In this document: piece after piece, positions 46,226-55,977 of the stretch
How positions within the stretch are numbered: the stretch's first letter is position 1
Layout: every line of letters starts with the position of its first letter
Assembly: GCA_026129865.1 (NCBI GenBank)
Contig: JAHCHG010000005.1
Coordinates: 1-64,000 of the forward strand
Origin: Pyrinomonadaceae bacterium
Lineage (GTDB): Bacteria; Acidobacteriota; Blastocatellia; Pyrinomonadales; Pyrinomonadaceae
DNA: 64,000 bases
Reading direction: 5' to 3'
Position numbers and translations under genes: made by a program
The notes under the pieces: generated by a model
Seen by the model: the letters and a program-made list of their open reading frames with translations, nothing else
Databases searched by the model: none
What the model was told of the DNA's origin: nothing

Positions 46226-49200
46226 ATGAAGAAAAAGATCATTTTCGTGCTCGTTTTTTGTCTCGGAGCAATAAATGCTGCCGTTGCTCAAACATCGCAG
46301 AGTTCCACCGAAGAAGACTATTTTAAACCGGTAAAATGGCGCTCAATCGGACCGTTTCGCGGCGGGCGTTCGGTGGCGGCGCATGGCGTTCTCGGCGATC
46401 CGAAGACCTATTACATGGGAACGACGGGCGGCGGTTTGTGGAAAACTGATGATATGGGAGTCAGTTGGCGGAATATCTCGGATGGTTTTTTCAAGACGGG
46501 TTCGGTTGGCGCGATCGCCGTTGCGCCGAGCGACGCGAACGTCGTTTATGTTGGAATGGGCGAACACGCCGTGCGCGGCGTGATGACGCATCACGGCGAC
46601 GGCGTTTATAAATCAACCGATGCGGGAAAGACCTGGAAGAACATTGGCTTAGTTGCAACACAGCATATTTCGCGAATAATCGTTCATCCGAAAGATCCCG
46701 ATATTGTTTGGGTTGCGGCGCAGGGCGCGCTTTATTCGAGTTCGAAGGAACGCGGAATTTATAAATCTACCGACGGCGGAAAGACGTGGAAAAACGTTCT
46801 TTACGTTGACGAAAAAACCGGCGGCGTCGAGCTTTCGATGGACGCGAACAATTCGCGGATAATGTACGCGGCGATGTGGGAACACGGTCGTTTGCCGTGG
46901 AAGGTGATCAGCGGCGGTCCGGGCAGCGGTTTGTATAAATCAACGGACAGCGGCGAAACATGGGAAAAATTAAAAGAAGGTTTGCCGGAAGATTTAGGAA
47001 AAATGTCGATCGCGGTCAGCCCTTCAAATTCCGAAAAAGTTTACGCTTTGATCGAAAGCGACACGGAAAAGGACGCGGGCGGACTTTTCGTTTCAAATAA
47101 TGCGGGGAAAAATTGGTCGCGTGTTTCCGATGATAATCGTCTAACTCAGAGGGCTTGGTATTACATCGAACTTTTTATAGATCCGAAGGATGAAAACACC
47201 GTTTATGTTTTGAGTGCGCCTGCGCTTCGTTCAAATGACGGTGGTAAGACGTGGGAAAATCTGCGCGGAACGCACGGCGATTTTCACGATCTCTGGATAA
47301 ATCCCGACAACCCGAACAATTTTGTAATCGCCAATGACGGCGGCGCGGCGATCACATTCAATAAAGGCAAAACGTGGAGCACGCAGGACAATATGCCAAC
47401 TGCGCAGTTTTACAGGATCAATGTTGACAATCAGTTTCCGTATCGAATTTACGGCGGTCAGCAGGACAATTCATCGGTTTCGATCGCGCACCGTTCGTTT
47501 GGAAGTTCGGGAATCACGACCGACGATTGGAAGGCTTCCGCGGGCGGCGAGAGTGCGTTTTTGGCGTTTGATCCCGACAATCCGACGTTCGTTTTGGGCG
47601 GAAGTTATCAGGGAACGATCGAGGTTTTGAATACCAAGGCAAAGGCTTCGACAAATGTAATGGCAGCTCCGATCCAGTATCTCGGAATGGACGCGAAAGA
47701 CTTGAAATATCGTTACAACTGGAATGCGCCGATCATCTGGAGCAAGCACGAACCGAACACGTTTTATCACGGTGCGCACGTGCTTTTGAAAACGACCGAT
47801 CTCGGCAAAACATGGAAGGAAGTTTCGCCCGATCTGACGCGGAACGAAAAGGAAAAGCAGGGCAAAGGCGGCGGACCTTTCACAAATGAAGCGGTCGGCG
47901 CGGAAAATTATGGAACGCTGGCTTATATCGCCGAATCGCCGCACGAAAAAGGCGTGATCTGGACGGGGAGCGACGACGGACTCGTTCACCTGACGCGCGA
48001 TGGCGGCGCGACGTGGAAAAATGTAACTCCAAATGGACTTGCGGAATGCCTTATCAACGCCATCGAAATTTCGCCGTTTGATAAGGGCACGGCATACATC
48101 GCCACGACGCGTTATAAATTCAACGATCATCGTCCCGGTTTGTACAAGACAACAGATTACGGAAATAGCTGGACGAAAATTGACAACGGAATTCCTTCAA
48201 ATGCATTTACGCGCGTCGTTCGTGAAGACGAAGCACGTCGCGATCTGCTTTTCGCCGGAACCGAACTCGGCATGTTTATTTCGTGGAATGGCGGAAAAGA
48301 CTGGTCGCCGTTTCAACTGAATTTACCGATAACGCCGATCACAGATCTGCGCGTTCATAAAGGAAACCTGATCGCCGCAACGTCCGGCAGATCTTTTTGG
48401 ATTCTTGATGACCTGAGTTTGATCCGACAATATCAGCCGAATCCGGCTGCATTTTCAATTTACAAACCGTCTGACGCGTATTTGGTCAACGCGGGCAGCG
48501 AACTAAACGAATCCGACCCGGAATTTGACGGAACGAACAAGTTTCGCGGCGTAAATCCGGCGAACGGAATTGTTTTGTATTACAACCTTCCTGAGCTCAA
48601 AAAAGACGAAGAAATTTCGCTTGAGGTCAGGGATTCAGCCGGAAATCTTGTTCGATCGTTCAGTTCGAAAGATAGCGGTTTCAAGCCGTGGGACGGCGGT
48701 CCGGACGGCGAACCTGTGCTTTCCAAAGACAAAGGTTTGAATCGTTTCGTCTGGAATATGCGCTATCCGACCGCGCCGGGCGTTCCCGGGGTTTATATCG
48801 AAAGCAGTTTCGCGGGACATAAAGCCGTTCCCGGAAAATATAATTTTTCGCTGAAAGCCGGCGGTCAAACTCTTTCGACCGATGCGTCGATTTTGGCAAA
48901 TCCGCTTTATCCGACCGATCCGTCGGCGTATCGCGAATATAACGAAATGATGCTCGCGATGGAAAACGAGGTCGCGGCGATGCACCGCCTGGTTAATGAT
49001 CTTTATGAAAAGCGTAAGCAGCTCGAAGCGCTTCTGAAAAAGCTTCCGTCCGATGCAAAATACGCTGCGGTAAAACGCGATGGGGAAGCCCTCGTTAAGA
49101 AAATGAAGGCGTGGGACGAGGATATGATCCAGAGAAAATCGACAGCGTATGACGACGTTGAAAATTTTCCGAACAAATTTACGGCAAATTACCTGTTCTT

Positions 49201-49381
49201 AATAAACCAGACCGAAAGCGACATTCCGCGTGTCAACCAGCCGTCCCGCGAGCGGAAAAAAGAACTCGATGCGGTGTGGGCGACGCTTCGCAGCCGCGCC
49301 GACGAGATTCTTTCAAAAGATCTTCCGGCGATGAACAAAGCGTTCTGGGACGCGGGGTACGGCGCAATTTGGAACGAGTAA
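46226..49381 (+). CDS. Secreted BNR/VPS10-like beta-propeller protein
   Basis: 1051 residues with a signal peptide (cut near AVAQ). Residues about 35-740 hold many BNR/Asp-box repeats ([47 protein letters not shown]), forming one or two beta-propellers as in sortilin/VPS10 and glycosyl-hydrolase-like families. Residues about 790-890 form a beta-sandwich ([11 protein letters not shown]...), and the last 150 are helical, possibly coiled coil. Often annotated as glycosyl hydrolase, but no catalytic residues can be assigned. It has its own terminator region upstream and stands alone. Confidence 0.82.
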   Translation: MKKKIIFVLVFCLGAINAAVAQTSQSSTEEDYFKPVKWRSIGPFRGGRSVAAHGVLGDPKTYYMGTTGGGLWKTDDMGVSWRNISDGFFKTGSVGAIAVAPSDANVVYVGMGEHAVRGVMTHHGDGVYKSTDAGKTWKNIGLVATQHISRIIVHPKDPDIVWVAAQGALYSSSKERGIYKSTDGGKTWKNVLYVDEKTGGVELSMDANNSRIMYAAMWEHGRLPWKVISGGPGSGLYKSTDSGETWEKLKEGLPEDLGKMSIAVSPSNSEKVYALIESDTEKDAGGLFVSNNAGKNWSRVSDDNRLTQRAWYYIELFIDPKDENTVYVLSAPALRSNDGGKTWENLRGTHGDFHDLWINPDNPNNFVIANDGGAAITFNKGKTWSTQDNMPTAQFYRINVDNQFPYRIYGGQQDNSSVSIAHRSFGSSGITTDDWKASAGGESAFLAFDPDNPTFVLGGSYQGTIEVLNTKAKASTNVMAAPIQYLGMDAKDLKYRYNWNAPIIWSKHEPNTFYHGAHVLLKTTDLGKTWKEVSPDLTRNEKEKQGKGGGPFTNEAVGAENYGTLAYIAESPHEKGVIWTGSDDGLVHLTRDGGATWKNVTPNGLAECLINAIEISPFDKGTAYIATTRYKFNDHRPGLYKTTDYGNSWTKIDNGIPSNAFTRVVREDEARRDLLFAGTELGMFISWNGGKDWSPFQLNLPITPITDLRVHKGNLIAATSGRSFWILDDLSLIRQYQPNPAAFSIYKPSDAYLVNAGSELNESDPEFDGTNKFRGVNPANGIVLYYNLPELKKDEEISLEVRDSAGNLVRSFSSKDSGFKPWDGGPDGEPVLSKDKGLNRFVWNMRYPTAPGVPGVYIESSFAGHKAVPGKYNFSLKAGGQTLSTDASILANPLYPTDPSAYREYNEMMLAMENEVAAMHRLVNDLYEKRKQLEALLKKLPSDAKYAAVKRDGEALVKKMKAWDEDMIQRKSTAYDDVENFPNKFTANYLFLINQTESDIPRVNQPSRERKKELDAVWATLRSRADEILSKDLPAMNKAFWDAGYGAIWNE

Positions 49382-49445
49382 TCGTTTTTAAAAGATTAGA
49401 TTTTTCCAGAACCTGTTGTGTCAACGGATTCGAACGAAGATCTCG

Positions 49446-49473
49446 TTGACAGTCGTCAGAGACGTGTTGTAAC
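49446..49473 (+). promoter_or_regulatory. pheA: Promoter of the pheA leader
   Basis: A perfect TTGACA (49446-49451), a 16-base spacer and TGTAAC (49468-49473). Transcription would start near 49480, about 14 bases before the leader peptide start codon. Confidence 0.6.
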
Positions 49474-49493
49474 CTTTTTTCCTCAAACATTTT

Positions 49494-49559
49494 ATGAATT
49501 TCGCCAAAGATCAGTTTTTTGCATTTTATTTTAGCGGCTTTTATTACAGCGCGCTTTGA
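49494..49559 (+). CDS. Phe/Tyr-rich leader peptide of the pheA attenuator
   Basis: A 21-codon reading frame from ATG to TGA. Codons 3, 8, 9, 11, 13 and 16 are Phe, and codons 12, 17 and 18 are Tyr, so nine of 21 code for the end products of the pathway. This parallels the E. coli PheL leader. No strong ribosome-binding site is visible. Its first part overlaps attenuator segment 1 and its stop codon overlaps segment 2, exactly as needed for ribosome-position control. The peptide itself would have no function. Confidence 0.8.
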   Translation: MNFAKDQFFAFYFSGFYYSAL

Positions 49560-49633
49560 TGATCTTTGCCGAAAAAGAAGTTTAACGATAGATCATCATT
49601 CGTAACCGAAACGGATGATGATCTTTTATTTTT
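49505..49633 (+). promoter_or_regulatory. pheA: Transcription attenuator of pheA (segments 1-4 and terminator)
   Basis: Four pairing segments are seen. Segment 1 CAAAGATCA (49505-49513) pairs with segment 2 TGATCTTTG (49560-49568), 9 bp. Segment 2, read as TGATGATCT (49557-49565), pairs with segment 3 AGATCATCA (49590-49598), 9 bp, as antiterminator. Segment 3 (49590-49603) pairs with segment 4 (49611-49624), 14 bp with one G-U, and is followed by TTTATTTTT as terminator. A ribosome waiting at the Phe codons would cover segment 1 and free 2:3; one reaching the stop would cover segment 2 and let 3:4 form. Confidence 0.82.
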
Positions 49634-49635
49634 CT

Positions 49636-50796
49636 ATGAACGACGCCAAACAAACTCCGCGCGCAAAGATCGATGAGATCGACAGCAAAATACTGCGTCT
49701 GTTGAATGAACGTGCCGCGATAGCGCTTGAGGTCGGCGAGGCGAAATCGGTCGATGATCGATCGCTTTGCGACCCGAACCGCGAGCGTGAAGTTTTGAAA
49801 AGATTGAGCGCGGAAAACAAAGGTCCGTTCGACGATGCTAACATCGCAAATATTTTTCAGCGGATTATTGACGAATCGCTTTTGCTGCAGCAGCGCAAAT
49901 TTCATTCGCATGCGACCGGGAAAGAAGATCGTCCGGCGGCGGATATTGCGGCAGGAACGCGCGTCGCATTTTTGGGCGATCGAGGAACGTTCAGCGAGGA
50001 AGCCGCGCTGGCGCTGCTCGGCGAAAAATGTCAAACGGTTTCCTGCGCTACATTTGAAGATCTCTTTCGCGCGATCGATCTGGGCTCAAGCGATCTGATA
50101 ATCGCACCGCTTGAAAATTCGCTTGTCGGATCGATCCATCGATGTTTCGATCTGCTTCTTGAAAGCGATCTGCACATTACGGCGGAGGTCGTTTTGCCCG
50201 TTTCGCATTTTTTGATCGCGTGCGAAGCGGCGACGATGGATTCGATCAGAACGGTCGAATCGCATCCGGCGGCGCTCGCTCAATGCGGAAAATTTTTCGC
50301 GTCGCATCCGAATCTTCGCGGAATTGCCGCCGACGACACCGCCGGAAGCGTCCGCCGCGCGGTTGAAAGCGGCGACGTAACGCGTGCCGGCATCGGCGGC
50401 AAACGGACCGCAAAGCTGTACGGCGGCAAGATCCTGCGCGAGCATATCGAAGATCACAGAGACAATTTCACGCGTTTTGCGCTGCTCGGGAAGACACCTG
50501 ATGAACGGCAGAACGGTTCGAAGGTTTCGCTTGTAATGACGCTGAAAAATCAGCCGGGCGCGCTGCACAACGCATTGCGGGCGTTTGTCCGGCGGGGTAT
50601 AGATCTATTGAAGATCGAAAGCCGTCCGATCAAAAACTCGCCGAAGGAATTCAATTTTTACATCGATCTGGCGGCGCCGCCTGCAGAAAGCGAACTTCGG
50701 GGCGCACTCGAAGAAATAACGCAGCAAGCCGCTGCGGTCAGAGTTTTGGGAAGATATACAAGCCTTGAGGTGCAGCAAAATGATCTTGATTCTTAA
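49636..50796 (+). CDS. pheA: Chorismate mutase/prephenate dehydratase (P-protein)
   Basis: 386 residues, the same length as E. coli PheA. Chorismate mutase domain at 1-90 (KIDEIDSKILRLLNERAAIA), prephenate dehydratase at about 108-285 with the catalytic TRF motif (DNFTRFALLG), and a C-terminal ACT domain with ESRP (KIESRPIKNSP) that binds Phe for feedback inhibition. It converts chorismate to phenylpyruvate. The ATG at 49636 gives the family N-terminus; an in-frame ATG at 49615 lies inside the terminator stem. The end overlaps the next gene by 17 bases. Confidence 0.94.
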   Translation: MNDAKQTPRAKIDEIDSKILRLLNERAAIALEVGEAKSVDDRSLCDPNREREVLKRLSAENKGPFDDANIANIFQRIIDESLLLQQRKFHSHATGKEDRPAADIAAGTRVAFLGDRGTFSEEAALALLGEKCQTVSCATFEDLFRAIDLGSSDLIIAPLENSLVGSIHRCFDLLLESDLHITAEVVLPVSHFLIACEAATMDSIRTVESHPAALAQCGKFFASHPNLRGIAADDTAGSVRRAVESGDVTRAGIGGKRTAKLYGGKILREHIEDHRDNFTRFALLGKTPDERQNGSKVSLVMTLKNQPGALHNALRAFVRRGIDLLKIESRPIKNSPKEFNFYIDLAAPPAESELRGALEEITQQAAAVRVLGRYTSLEVQQNDLDS

Positions 50797-51910
50797 GCCG
50801 AACATCGGCGTCGATTCGAAAGAGTTTCAACGGATCGAGCGATTCTTAAAAAATCAGCAAAATATTGAAATTCGCGTGCACAAAGTTCAGGGCGCGGCGC
50901 AGCTTTTAACCGAAGTTTATTTGATCGGAAACACGGCGGCGCTGTCATTAGAGGAAATGCGAAGCTTTCCGGGCGTTGATCATGTGGTTCGAGTTTCGGA
51001 GGAATACCGCGTTTTGGGGCGGCATAAAGGCGACAACAGGCAGAATCATTTTACTTATCAAGGCGTCCGGTTCGGACAGGACAATCTTAATATCTTTGCC
51101 GGATTATGTGCGGTCGATTCGCGCGAAAGCGTCGAGACGATGATGCGCGCGCTCAGGGAAAACGGGCAGGTCTGCACGCGGTTGGGCGCATATAAACCGC
51201 GAACGAGTCCTTATTCCTTTCAGGGACACGGGAAAACTTGTCTTCCGTACGTTTTCGAGCTCGCCGGAAAATACGGGATAAAAGTGATCGCAATGGAGAT
51301 CACACATGAATCGCATCTGGAGGAGATCCGCGAATGTTTAGAAAAAGCAGGAAATCCGACGGGCGTAATGCTGCAGATCGGGACGCGAAACACGCAAAAT
51401 TTCGAACTGCTGAAGATCGTCGGACGGCAGCAGGAATTTCCCGTGCTGCTGAAACGCGGTTTTGGAATTACTTTGGACGAATCGCTCCACGCGGCTGAAT
51501 ATCTGGCGAGCGAGGGCAATCAAAAAGTCATTTTCGCGCTGCGCGGAATGAAAACGAATATCGGCGATCCGCACCGCAATATGGTCGATTTCGCTCATGT
51601 ACCGGTCGTAAAACGAATTACAAGAATGCCGGTCTGCATAGATCCGTCGCATTCGGTCGGGATCCGCGCGCGAAGTTCCGATGGAATTCTAGATGTTCTG
51701 CACGCCGCCGCGCAGGGTGTTATCGCCGGGGCGAATATGATATTGATCGATTTTCACCCGACCCCAAGCCGGGCGCTCGTCGACGGTCCGCAGGCACTTA
51801 GGATCGAAGAACTTCCGGCGTTCCTTGAAGATATCAATATCGTCCGAACCGCTTACGAACGAAGGACCGAACTCCACAAGGACTACGGCGTAACTTCGGC
51901 GGGATCATAA
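50780..51910 (+). CDS. aroF: DAHP synthase, type I-beta with N-terminal regulatory domain (divergent)
   Basis: 376 residues. An N-terminal ferredoxin-like domain (about 1-70) as in the Thermotoga enzyme is followed by the barrel with GAYKPRTSPYSFQG, IGTRNTQNFELL, VLLKRG and IDPSHSVG. It makes DAHP from PEP and erythrose 4-phosphate. Odd points: where family members have a metal-binding Glu in MIEVHP, this protein reads LIDFHP, and SEVMD and ERG-RT motifs are altered. GAGGTG precedes the ATG inside pheA, so the two genes are coupled under the pheA attenuator. Confidence 0.82.
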   Translation: MILILKPNIGVDSKEFQRIERFLKNQQNIEIRVHKVQGAAQLLTEVYLIGNTAALSLEEMRSFPGVDHVVRVSEEYRVLGRHKGDNRQNHFTYQGVRFGQDNLNIFAGLCAVDSRESVETMMRALRENGQVCTRLGAYKPRTSPYSFQGHGKTCLPYVFELAGKYGIKVIAMEITHESHLEEIRECLEKAGNPTGVMLQIGTRNTQNFELLKIVGRQQEFPVLLKRGFGITLDESLHAAEYLASEGNQKVIFALRGMKTNIGDPHRNMVDFAHVPVVKRITRMPVCIDPSHSVGIRARSSDGILDVLHAAAQGVIAGANMILIDFHPTPSRALVDGPQALRIEELPAFLEDINIVRTAYERRTELHKDYGVTSAGS

Positions 51911-51984
51911 AAAAATTTTGCGCAATATCTCTTTTCGAATTAGAATGTGCGGTGTTTAACTTACGAAATTCAGACGTAATCCAA

Positions 51985-52578
51985 ATGAAATTTAATAAAT
52001 TTTTGTCCGTTGTATATATCGGTTTGATCATTGGTCTTTTATCCGCCTGCGGGAACAAGAGCGAACCGCAGGCGTCGACGTTTTCATCGACCGGAGTTAT
52101 TACCGGCATTTCCGCCGAGAAAAAGGAGATCACAATCGATCACAAGGAAATTCCCGGTTTGATGTCCGCGATGGAGATGGACTTTCCGGTAAAAACAACC
52201 GATCTGATAAAAGACTTGAAAGTAGGCAACGAGGTCCGGTTTTCGGTCGAAAAGAACGGCTCGGATATGGTCGTTACCGAAATAACGAAAACAGCAGAAG
52301 GATCAAAGGTTGACGGAGCATTGATCTATAAGGAAAACTGCGCAAAATGCCACGGACCGGCGGGCGAGGGAACTGAAAAGGGAATTTCCTTTTTGAAGGG
52401 ACATGCGATCGGTCATCCCGAACAGGATTTTATCGATCAGGTTAAGAACGGCGAAGAGGATAAAATGCCGGCGTTCAAGGAAAAGTTATCGGAAGAGGAG
52501 ATCGCCGCCGTCGTGAAATATGTCCGGAACGTAATTCAAAAAGATGTGAAGGATTCCGGCGGATCACATAAACATTGA
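51985..52578 (+). CDS. Lipoprotein with copper-binding (CusF-like) and cytochrome c domains
   Basis: 197 residues. A lipoprotein signal peptide ends at LLSAC. Residues about 25-95 resemble the CusF/copper-binding fold (GVITGISAEKKEITIDHKEI, then Met-rich MSAMEMDF). Residues about 105-185 are a class I cytochrome c with CAKCH and a likely axial Met in KMPAF, followed by a His-rich tail. It would act at the outer face of the inner membrane or in the periplasm in copper handling or electron transfer. It overlaps the PepSY gene. Confidence 0.8.
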   Translation: MKFNKFLSVVYIGLIIGLLSACGNKSEPQASTFSSTGVITGISAEKKEITIDHKEIPGLMSAMEMDFPVKTTDLIKDLKVGNEVRFSVEKNGSDMVVTEITKTAEGSKVDGALIYKENCAKCHGPAGEGTEKGISFLKGHAIGHPEQDFIDQVKNGEEDKMPAFKEKLSEEEIAAVVKYVRNVIQKDVKDSGGSHKH

Positions 52579-52583
52579 AATTA

Positions 52584-53348
52584 ATGCCGTCGCGAAATTA
52601 CAAATTTTACATAAGACGGGCTCACCGGTATCTAGGCATTTTCATCGGCGTTCAGTTTCTGCTGTGGACCGTCGGCGGCATTTATTTTACATGGACCGAT
52701 ATTGACGAAATTCACGGCGACCACCTGCGCGGAGCGCAAACGCCGGTTGTGATCTCGGAAAATTTACTTGCGCCGGATGTCGTTGCAAACAAAGTTCGTT
52801 CGTCGGCAGGGGACGCGGAAATAAAAAGTCTTCGTTTGATAACGATCGAACATTCCCCGTATTACGAATTTGCCTTTGAAACTTCTGATCGTAAAAAATT
52901 CCTTATCGCTGCCGATGCCCGAACAGGAGAAATCCGCCCTAAATTTACCCGCGAAGAAGCCGAAAAAATTGCCGTTAATGCACTCGCACATCCTTTTGCT
53001 GTCAGATCGACGGAGTTTTTATCGCCCGAAAACGTAGGAAAGCACCATGAATACCGCGAAAAACCGCTGCCTGCGTGGGCGGTGACGTTTGAAAACGATC
53101 TAGTCGTTTATGTTTCTGCGCAAACCGGACAGATCGGAGCGTTTCGCACTCTGAAATGGAGGATCTTTGACTTTTTATGGATGCTTCACACGATGGACTA
53201 TCAAGGGCGCGACGATTTTAATAATTATTTGATCCGCGGATTTTCTATTCTCGGAATAATTACCATCGCTTCGGGGTTCGCGCTCTTTTTTGTCAGTTCT
53301 AAATTTTTCGGACGCAGACGCCGGCGCGCTTCTCAGCCTAGAGCTTAA
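52584..53348 (+). CDS. PepSY-domain membrane protein
   Basis: 254 residues from the ATG at 52584 (a TTG at 52575 would overlap the upstream stop). One N-terminal transmembrane helix (RYLGIFIGVQFLLWTVGG), a periplasmic part with PepSY-like repeats (ADARTGEIRPKFTREEAEKIA), and a C-terminal helix (GFSILGIITIASGFALFF) followed by a basic tail. Similar proteins are found with iron or copper uptake and reductases. Coupling to the CusF/cytochrome lipoprotein suggests a role in metal redox or transport. Confidence 0.75.
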   Translation: MPSRNYKFYIRRAHRYLGIFIGVQFLLWTVGGIYFTWTDIDEIHGDHLRGAQTPVVISENLLAPDVVANKVRSSAGDAEIKSLRLITIEHSPYYEFAFETSDRKKFLIAADARTGEIRPKFTREEAEKIAVNALAHPFAVRSTEFLSPENVGKHHEYREKPLPAWAVTFENDLVVYVSAQTGQIGAFRTLKWRIFDFLWMLHTMDYQGRDDFNNYLIRGFSILGIITIASGFALFFVSSKFFGRRRRRASQPRA

Positions 53349-53353
53349 GCAAG

Positions 53354-55921
53354 TTACGCCGAATTTCGACCGGCGTTTATGATTCCGAACGAACATCGAG
53401 CGATCAATTTCCCAAGCGCTTCGGTCATTTCCGGCGACGCTGCGCCGAGTTTTATCAGCGAATATTGCTGGATGGTCGTCAGCGGTATGACGATCCGCTC
53501 GCGGGTTTCGACCGATTGTTTTTCGACAGGATAATCGGACATCAGCGAGTCTCTTCCGGTAATTTTTTTAAGTAACTTTTCGGTCAAATCGTACTCGTCC
53601 TCTATAAGTTTACGAATCCTTCCGTAAACCGGATGATCTTTTACGTGCTTCGTCAGCGGGAAAAACGTTTTTTGCATCGCCATTTCGCAGTTGTCGATCA
53701 GGGCTTTGAAAAACGGATTTTCGCGATAAAGATCTTCGACCGCACCGAGTTTTCCGAGCGATTCCATTTTATCGAGCGCGGCGCCGACGCCGTAAAAGCC
53801 CGGAACGTTTTGTTTTAGCTGGCTCCACGCGCCGACGAAGGGTATCGCGCGCAGCGTTTCGAGTGTAAGTTTTCCTTCCGTTCCGCCCCGCTTTGCCGGA
53901 CGGCTGCCGATATTCGTCTGCGAATAAAAACGCAGCGGACTGACGTTTTCCAGATAATCCAAAAAGTCGGGATCGTTCTTGAGTTCGGAATACGCACGAA
54001 AACTTTCCGTTGCGAGTTCGTTCATCAGCTTTGCTTCCGATTCCGTAAACGTGGTCTCACGCCGGGCGAAAATATCGTTATAAATTCCCGCATGCAGCAG
54101 CTGTTCGATATTGAACTGTGCGACGTCAACCGTTCCAAAGTTTGAACTTACCGTTTGTCCTTGAATTGTAAGTTCGATCGCGGCATTTGAGATGTTTTCG
54201 CCCATCGACGAATAAAATTTATGAGTTTTACCACCGCCGCGCGCGGGCGGACCGCCGCGACCGTCGAAAAAGATCACCTTTATCCCGTGTTTTCGCGAAA
54301 CTTCGGTCAGTTCGTCTTTTGCTTTATAAATTCCGTAATTTGCCATCAGATAACCGCCGTCTTTTGTCCCGTCGGAAAACCCGAGCATTATCGTCTGCGT
54401 ATTTCCGCGGCGGCGCAGATGTGCGGCGTAGTCTTCGTTCAGATAAAGCTTTTCCATCGACTGCGGCGCATTTTGCAGGTCGTCGACGGTTTCAAACAGC
54501 GGAATTATGTCAAAAGAAAGCTCTTCGCGCGTCCAGCCCGCGAGAAGAAAAAGCCCGAAAACTTCGATGATGCTGAGCGCCGTCTCCGCATGGCTGATGA
54601 TGTAACGATGGCAGCTTTCTTCTCCGTTTTTCGCTTGAATCTGCTTTACCGCTTTTAAATTTTCGATCGTGTCTTTTACAAGATCGTCTTCAAAAATGCC
54701 GCTGTCGACGGCTTTATCGATCTTTAGAAGAAGATCGATCTTTTCATCTTCGGATAAATCCGGATAATTTTCAGGAAGCAGGTCCGACTTTTCAGCCGTG
54801 CTTTTTAGAACCAGATCGTGAATGCTGCTGTCCTGCCGAATATCGAGTGTGGCGAAAAAAAGTCCGAAAAGCTTAACCTTTTCAACCAGATCGTCAACCA
54901 GACGGACGAACAGACCGTTGTGTTTTTCGATAATTATGCTGCGAATTTCTAAAAGGCAGTCGATAATCTCGCCTTTCGTTATCTCGACATCTTCTTCGAG
55001 CTGAAACGCGTTTCTGTAAAGTCTCCGTTCAAGTTCGGCAAGCGTTGATTCGACACCGGAAAATGTCAGACGCCGTTTTAAAAGGCGAACGTCGTTGTAA
55101 TAGCATTTCAGGATCGACCGTCGAAGCGAATCGGCAACGCGGCGTGTCGTTTCGACCGTTACGAAAGGATTTCCGTCGCGGTCGCCGCCGGACCAGAATC
55201 CCATTTTGATCAAACCGCTCAAGTCAAAGTTTTCGTTCGGAAAGGAGTTTTTCAGATCGGAAACGATGTTTCCGATGGCGTTATAAAAGATATTCTCGAG
55301 ATACCAGATCAAACTGACGGCTTCATCGAACGGCGTCGGTTTTTGCTTTTTCAAAAACGGCGTTCTGCCGAGCTGCTGCAGCAAAATGTTGATAGCCGCG
55401 ACATCACGCGTTTTTATAGCATCGACCAGGTCGTTAATAATTCCGAGCACCGAACCGGGATAAAACTGCGTCGGATGCGCGGTCAAGACTAGCCGGACAG
55501 CAAAATTTTCGAGCTTTTCCTTGAGTTCCTCTTGCCGATTTTGCTGCAAAACAGCCGATTCGAGCTGTTTTAGCGTTCCCGCGCCGCTTAGATCGTGAAG
55601 TTCGCGAAATGCGGCGTCTTCGAGTGCGTCAAATAGCACTATCTGTCGTTCGGCATATTGAACGAATCGAAACAGCAGATCGATCTTTTCATTTTCATCC
55701 GATATCGACGTGTGATCCGTAAAAAATTCGTCGATGATTTCAGGCACGGTTTTGCCGTTTTTGAATCCGTCTTCGCAATTTTGATTAAAAAGCGAAAGCA
55801 AAACACCGGTCTTATCGATCTCATAAAACGGAAGAGACAGAAAGAGACTGTTATACAACTGAAAATTGACGCCGACGCTGTTGCGAAACTGTTCCGCCGC
55901 GGCTGAAGGATTTTGGATCAT
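53354..55921 (-). CDS. ppc: Phosphoenolpyruvate carboxylase
   Basis: 855 residues (E. coli 883). Catalytic His motif TAHPTQ, then GGDRDGNPFVT, and the glycine-rich loop FFDGRGGPPARGGG; the chain ends GIINAGRNSA in place of the usual AGMRNTG. The loop with GGPPARGGGKTHKFY is the form I know from Bacteroidota enzymes. It fixes bicarbonate onto PEP to make oxaloacetate and refill the TCA cycle. It is convergent with the PepSY gene, 5 bases apart. Confidence 0.93.
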   Translation of the reverse strand: MIQNPSAAAEQFRNSVGVNFQLYNSLFLSLPFYEIDKTGVLLSLFNQNCEDGFKNGKTVPEIIDEFFTDHTSISDENEKIDLLFRFVQYAERQIVLFDALEDAAFRELHDLSGAGTLKQLESAVLQQNRQEELKEKLENFAVRLVLTAHPTQFYPGSVLGIINDLVDAIKTRDVAAINILLQQLGRTPFLKKQKPTPFDEAVSLIWYLENIFYNAIGNIVSDLKNSFPNENFDLSGLIKMGFWSGGDRDGNPFVTVETTRRVADSLRRSILKCYYNDVRLLKRRLTFSGVESTLAELERRLYRNAFQLEEDVEITKGEIIDCLLEIRSIIIEKHNGLFVRLVDDLVEKVKLFGLFFATLDIRQDSSIHDLVLKSTAEKSDLLPENYPDLSEDEKIDLLLKIDKAVDSGIFEDDLVKDTIENLKAVKQIQAKNGEESCHRYIISHAETALSIIEVFGLFLLAGWTREELSFDIIPLFETVDDLQNAPQSMEKLYLNEDYAAHLRRRGNTQTIMLGFSDGTKDGGYLMANYGIYKAKDELTEVSRKHGIKVIFFDGRGGPPARGGGKTHKFYSSMGENISNAAIELTIQGQTVSSNFGTVDVAQFNIEQLLHAGIYNDIFARRETTFTESEAKLMNELATESFRAYSELKNDPDFLDYLENVSPLRFYSQTNIGSRPAKRGGTEGKLTLETLRAIPFVGAWSQLKQNVPGFYGVGAALDKMESLGKLGAVEDLYRENPFFKALIDNCEMAMQKTFFPLTKHVKDHPVYGRIRKLIEDEYDLTEKLLKKITGRDSLMSDYPVEKQSVETRERIVIPLTTIQQYSLIKLGAASPEMTEALGKLIARCSFGIINAGRNSA

Positions 55922-55977
55922 GAGAGAAGTGTAATATACAGTTGTCTATTATCGAAAATTTGCAGGGGTGATACGAG

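Noticed and set aside
47471..48130. Open frame of 219 codons antisense to the BNR protein gene
   Set aside because: Low-complexity Arg/Phe-rich translation that mirrors the codon bias of the real gene on the other strand.
49382..49635. T-box leader before pheA
   Set aside because: No T-box consensus core was found; the Phe/Tyr-rich leader frame and the 1:2, 2:3, 3:4 pairings explain the region better.
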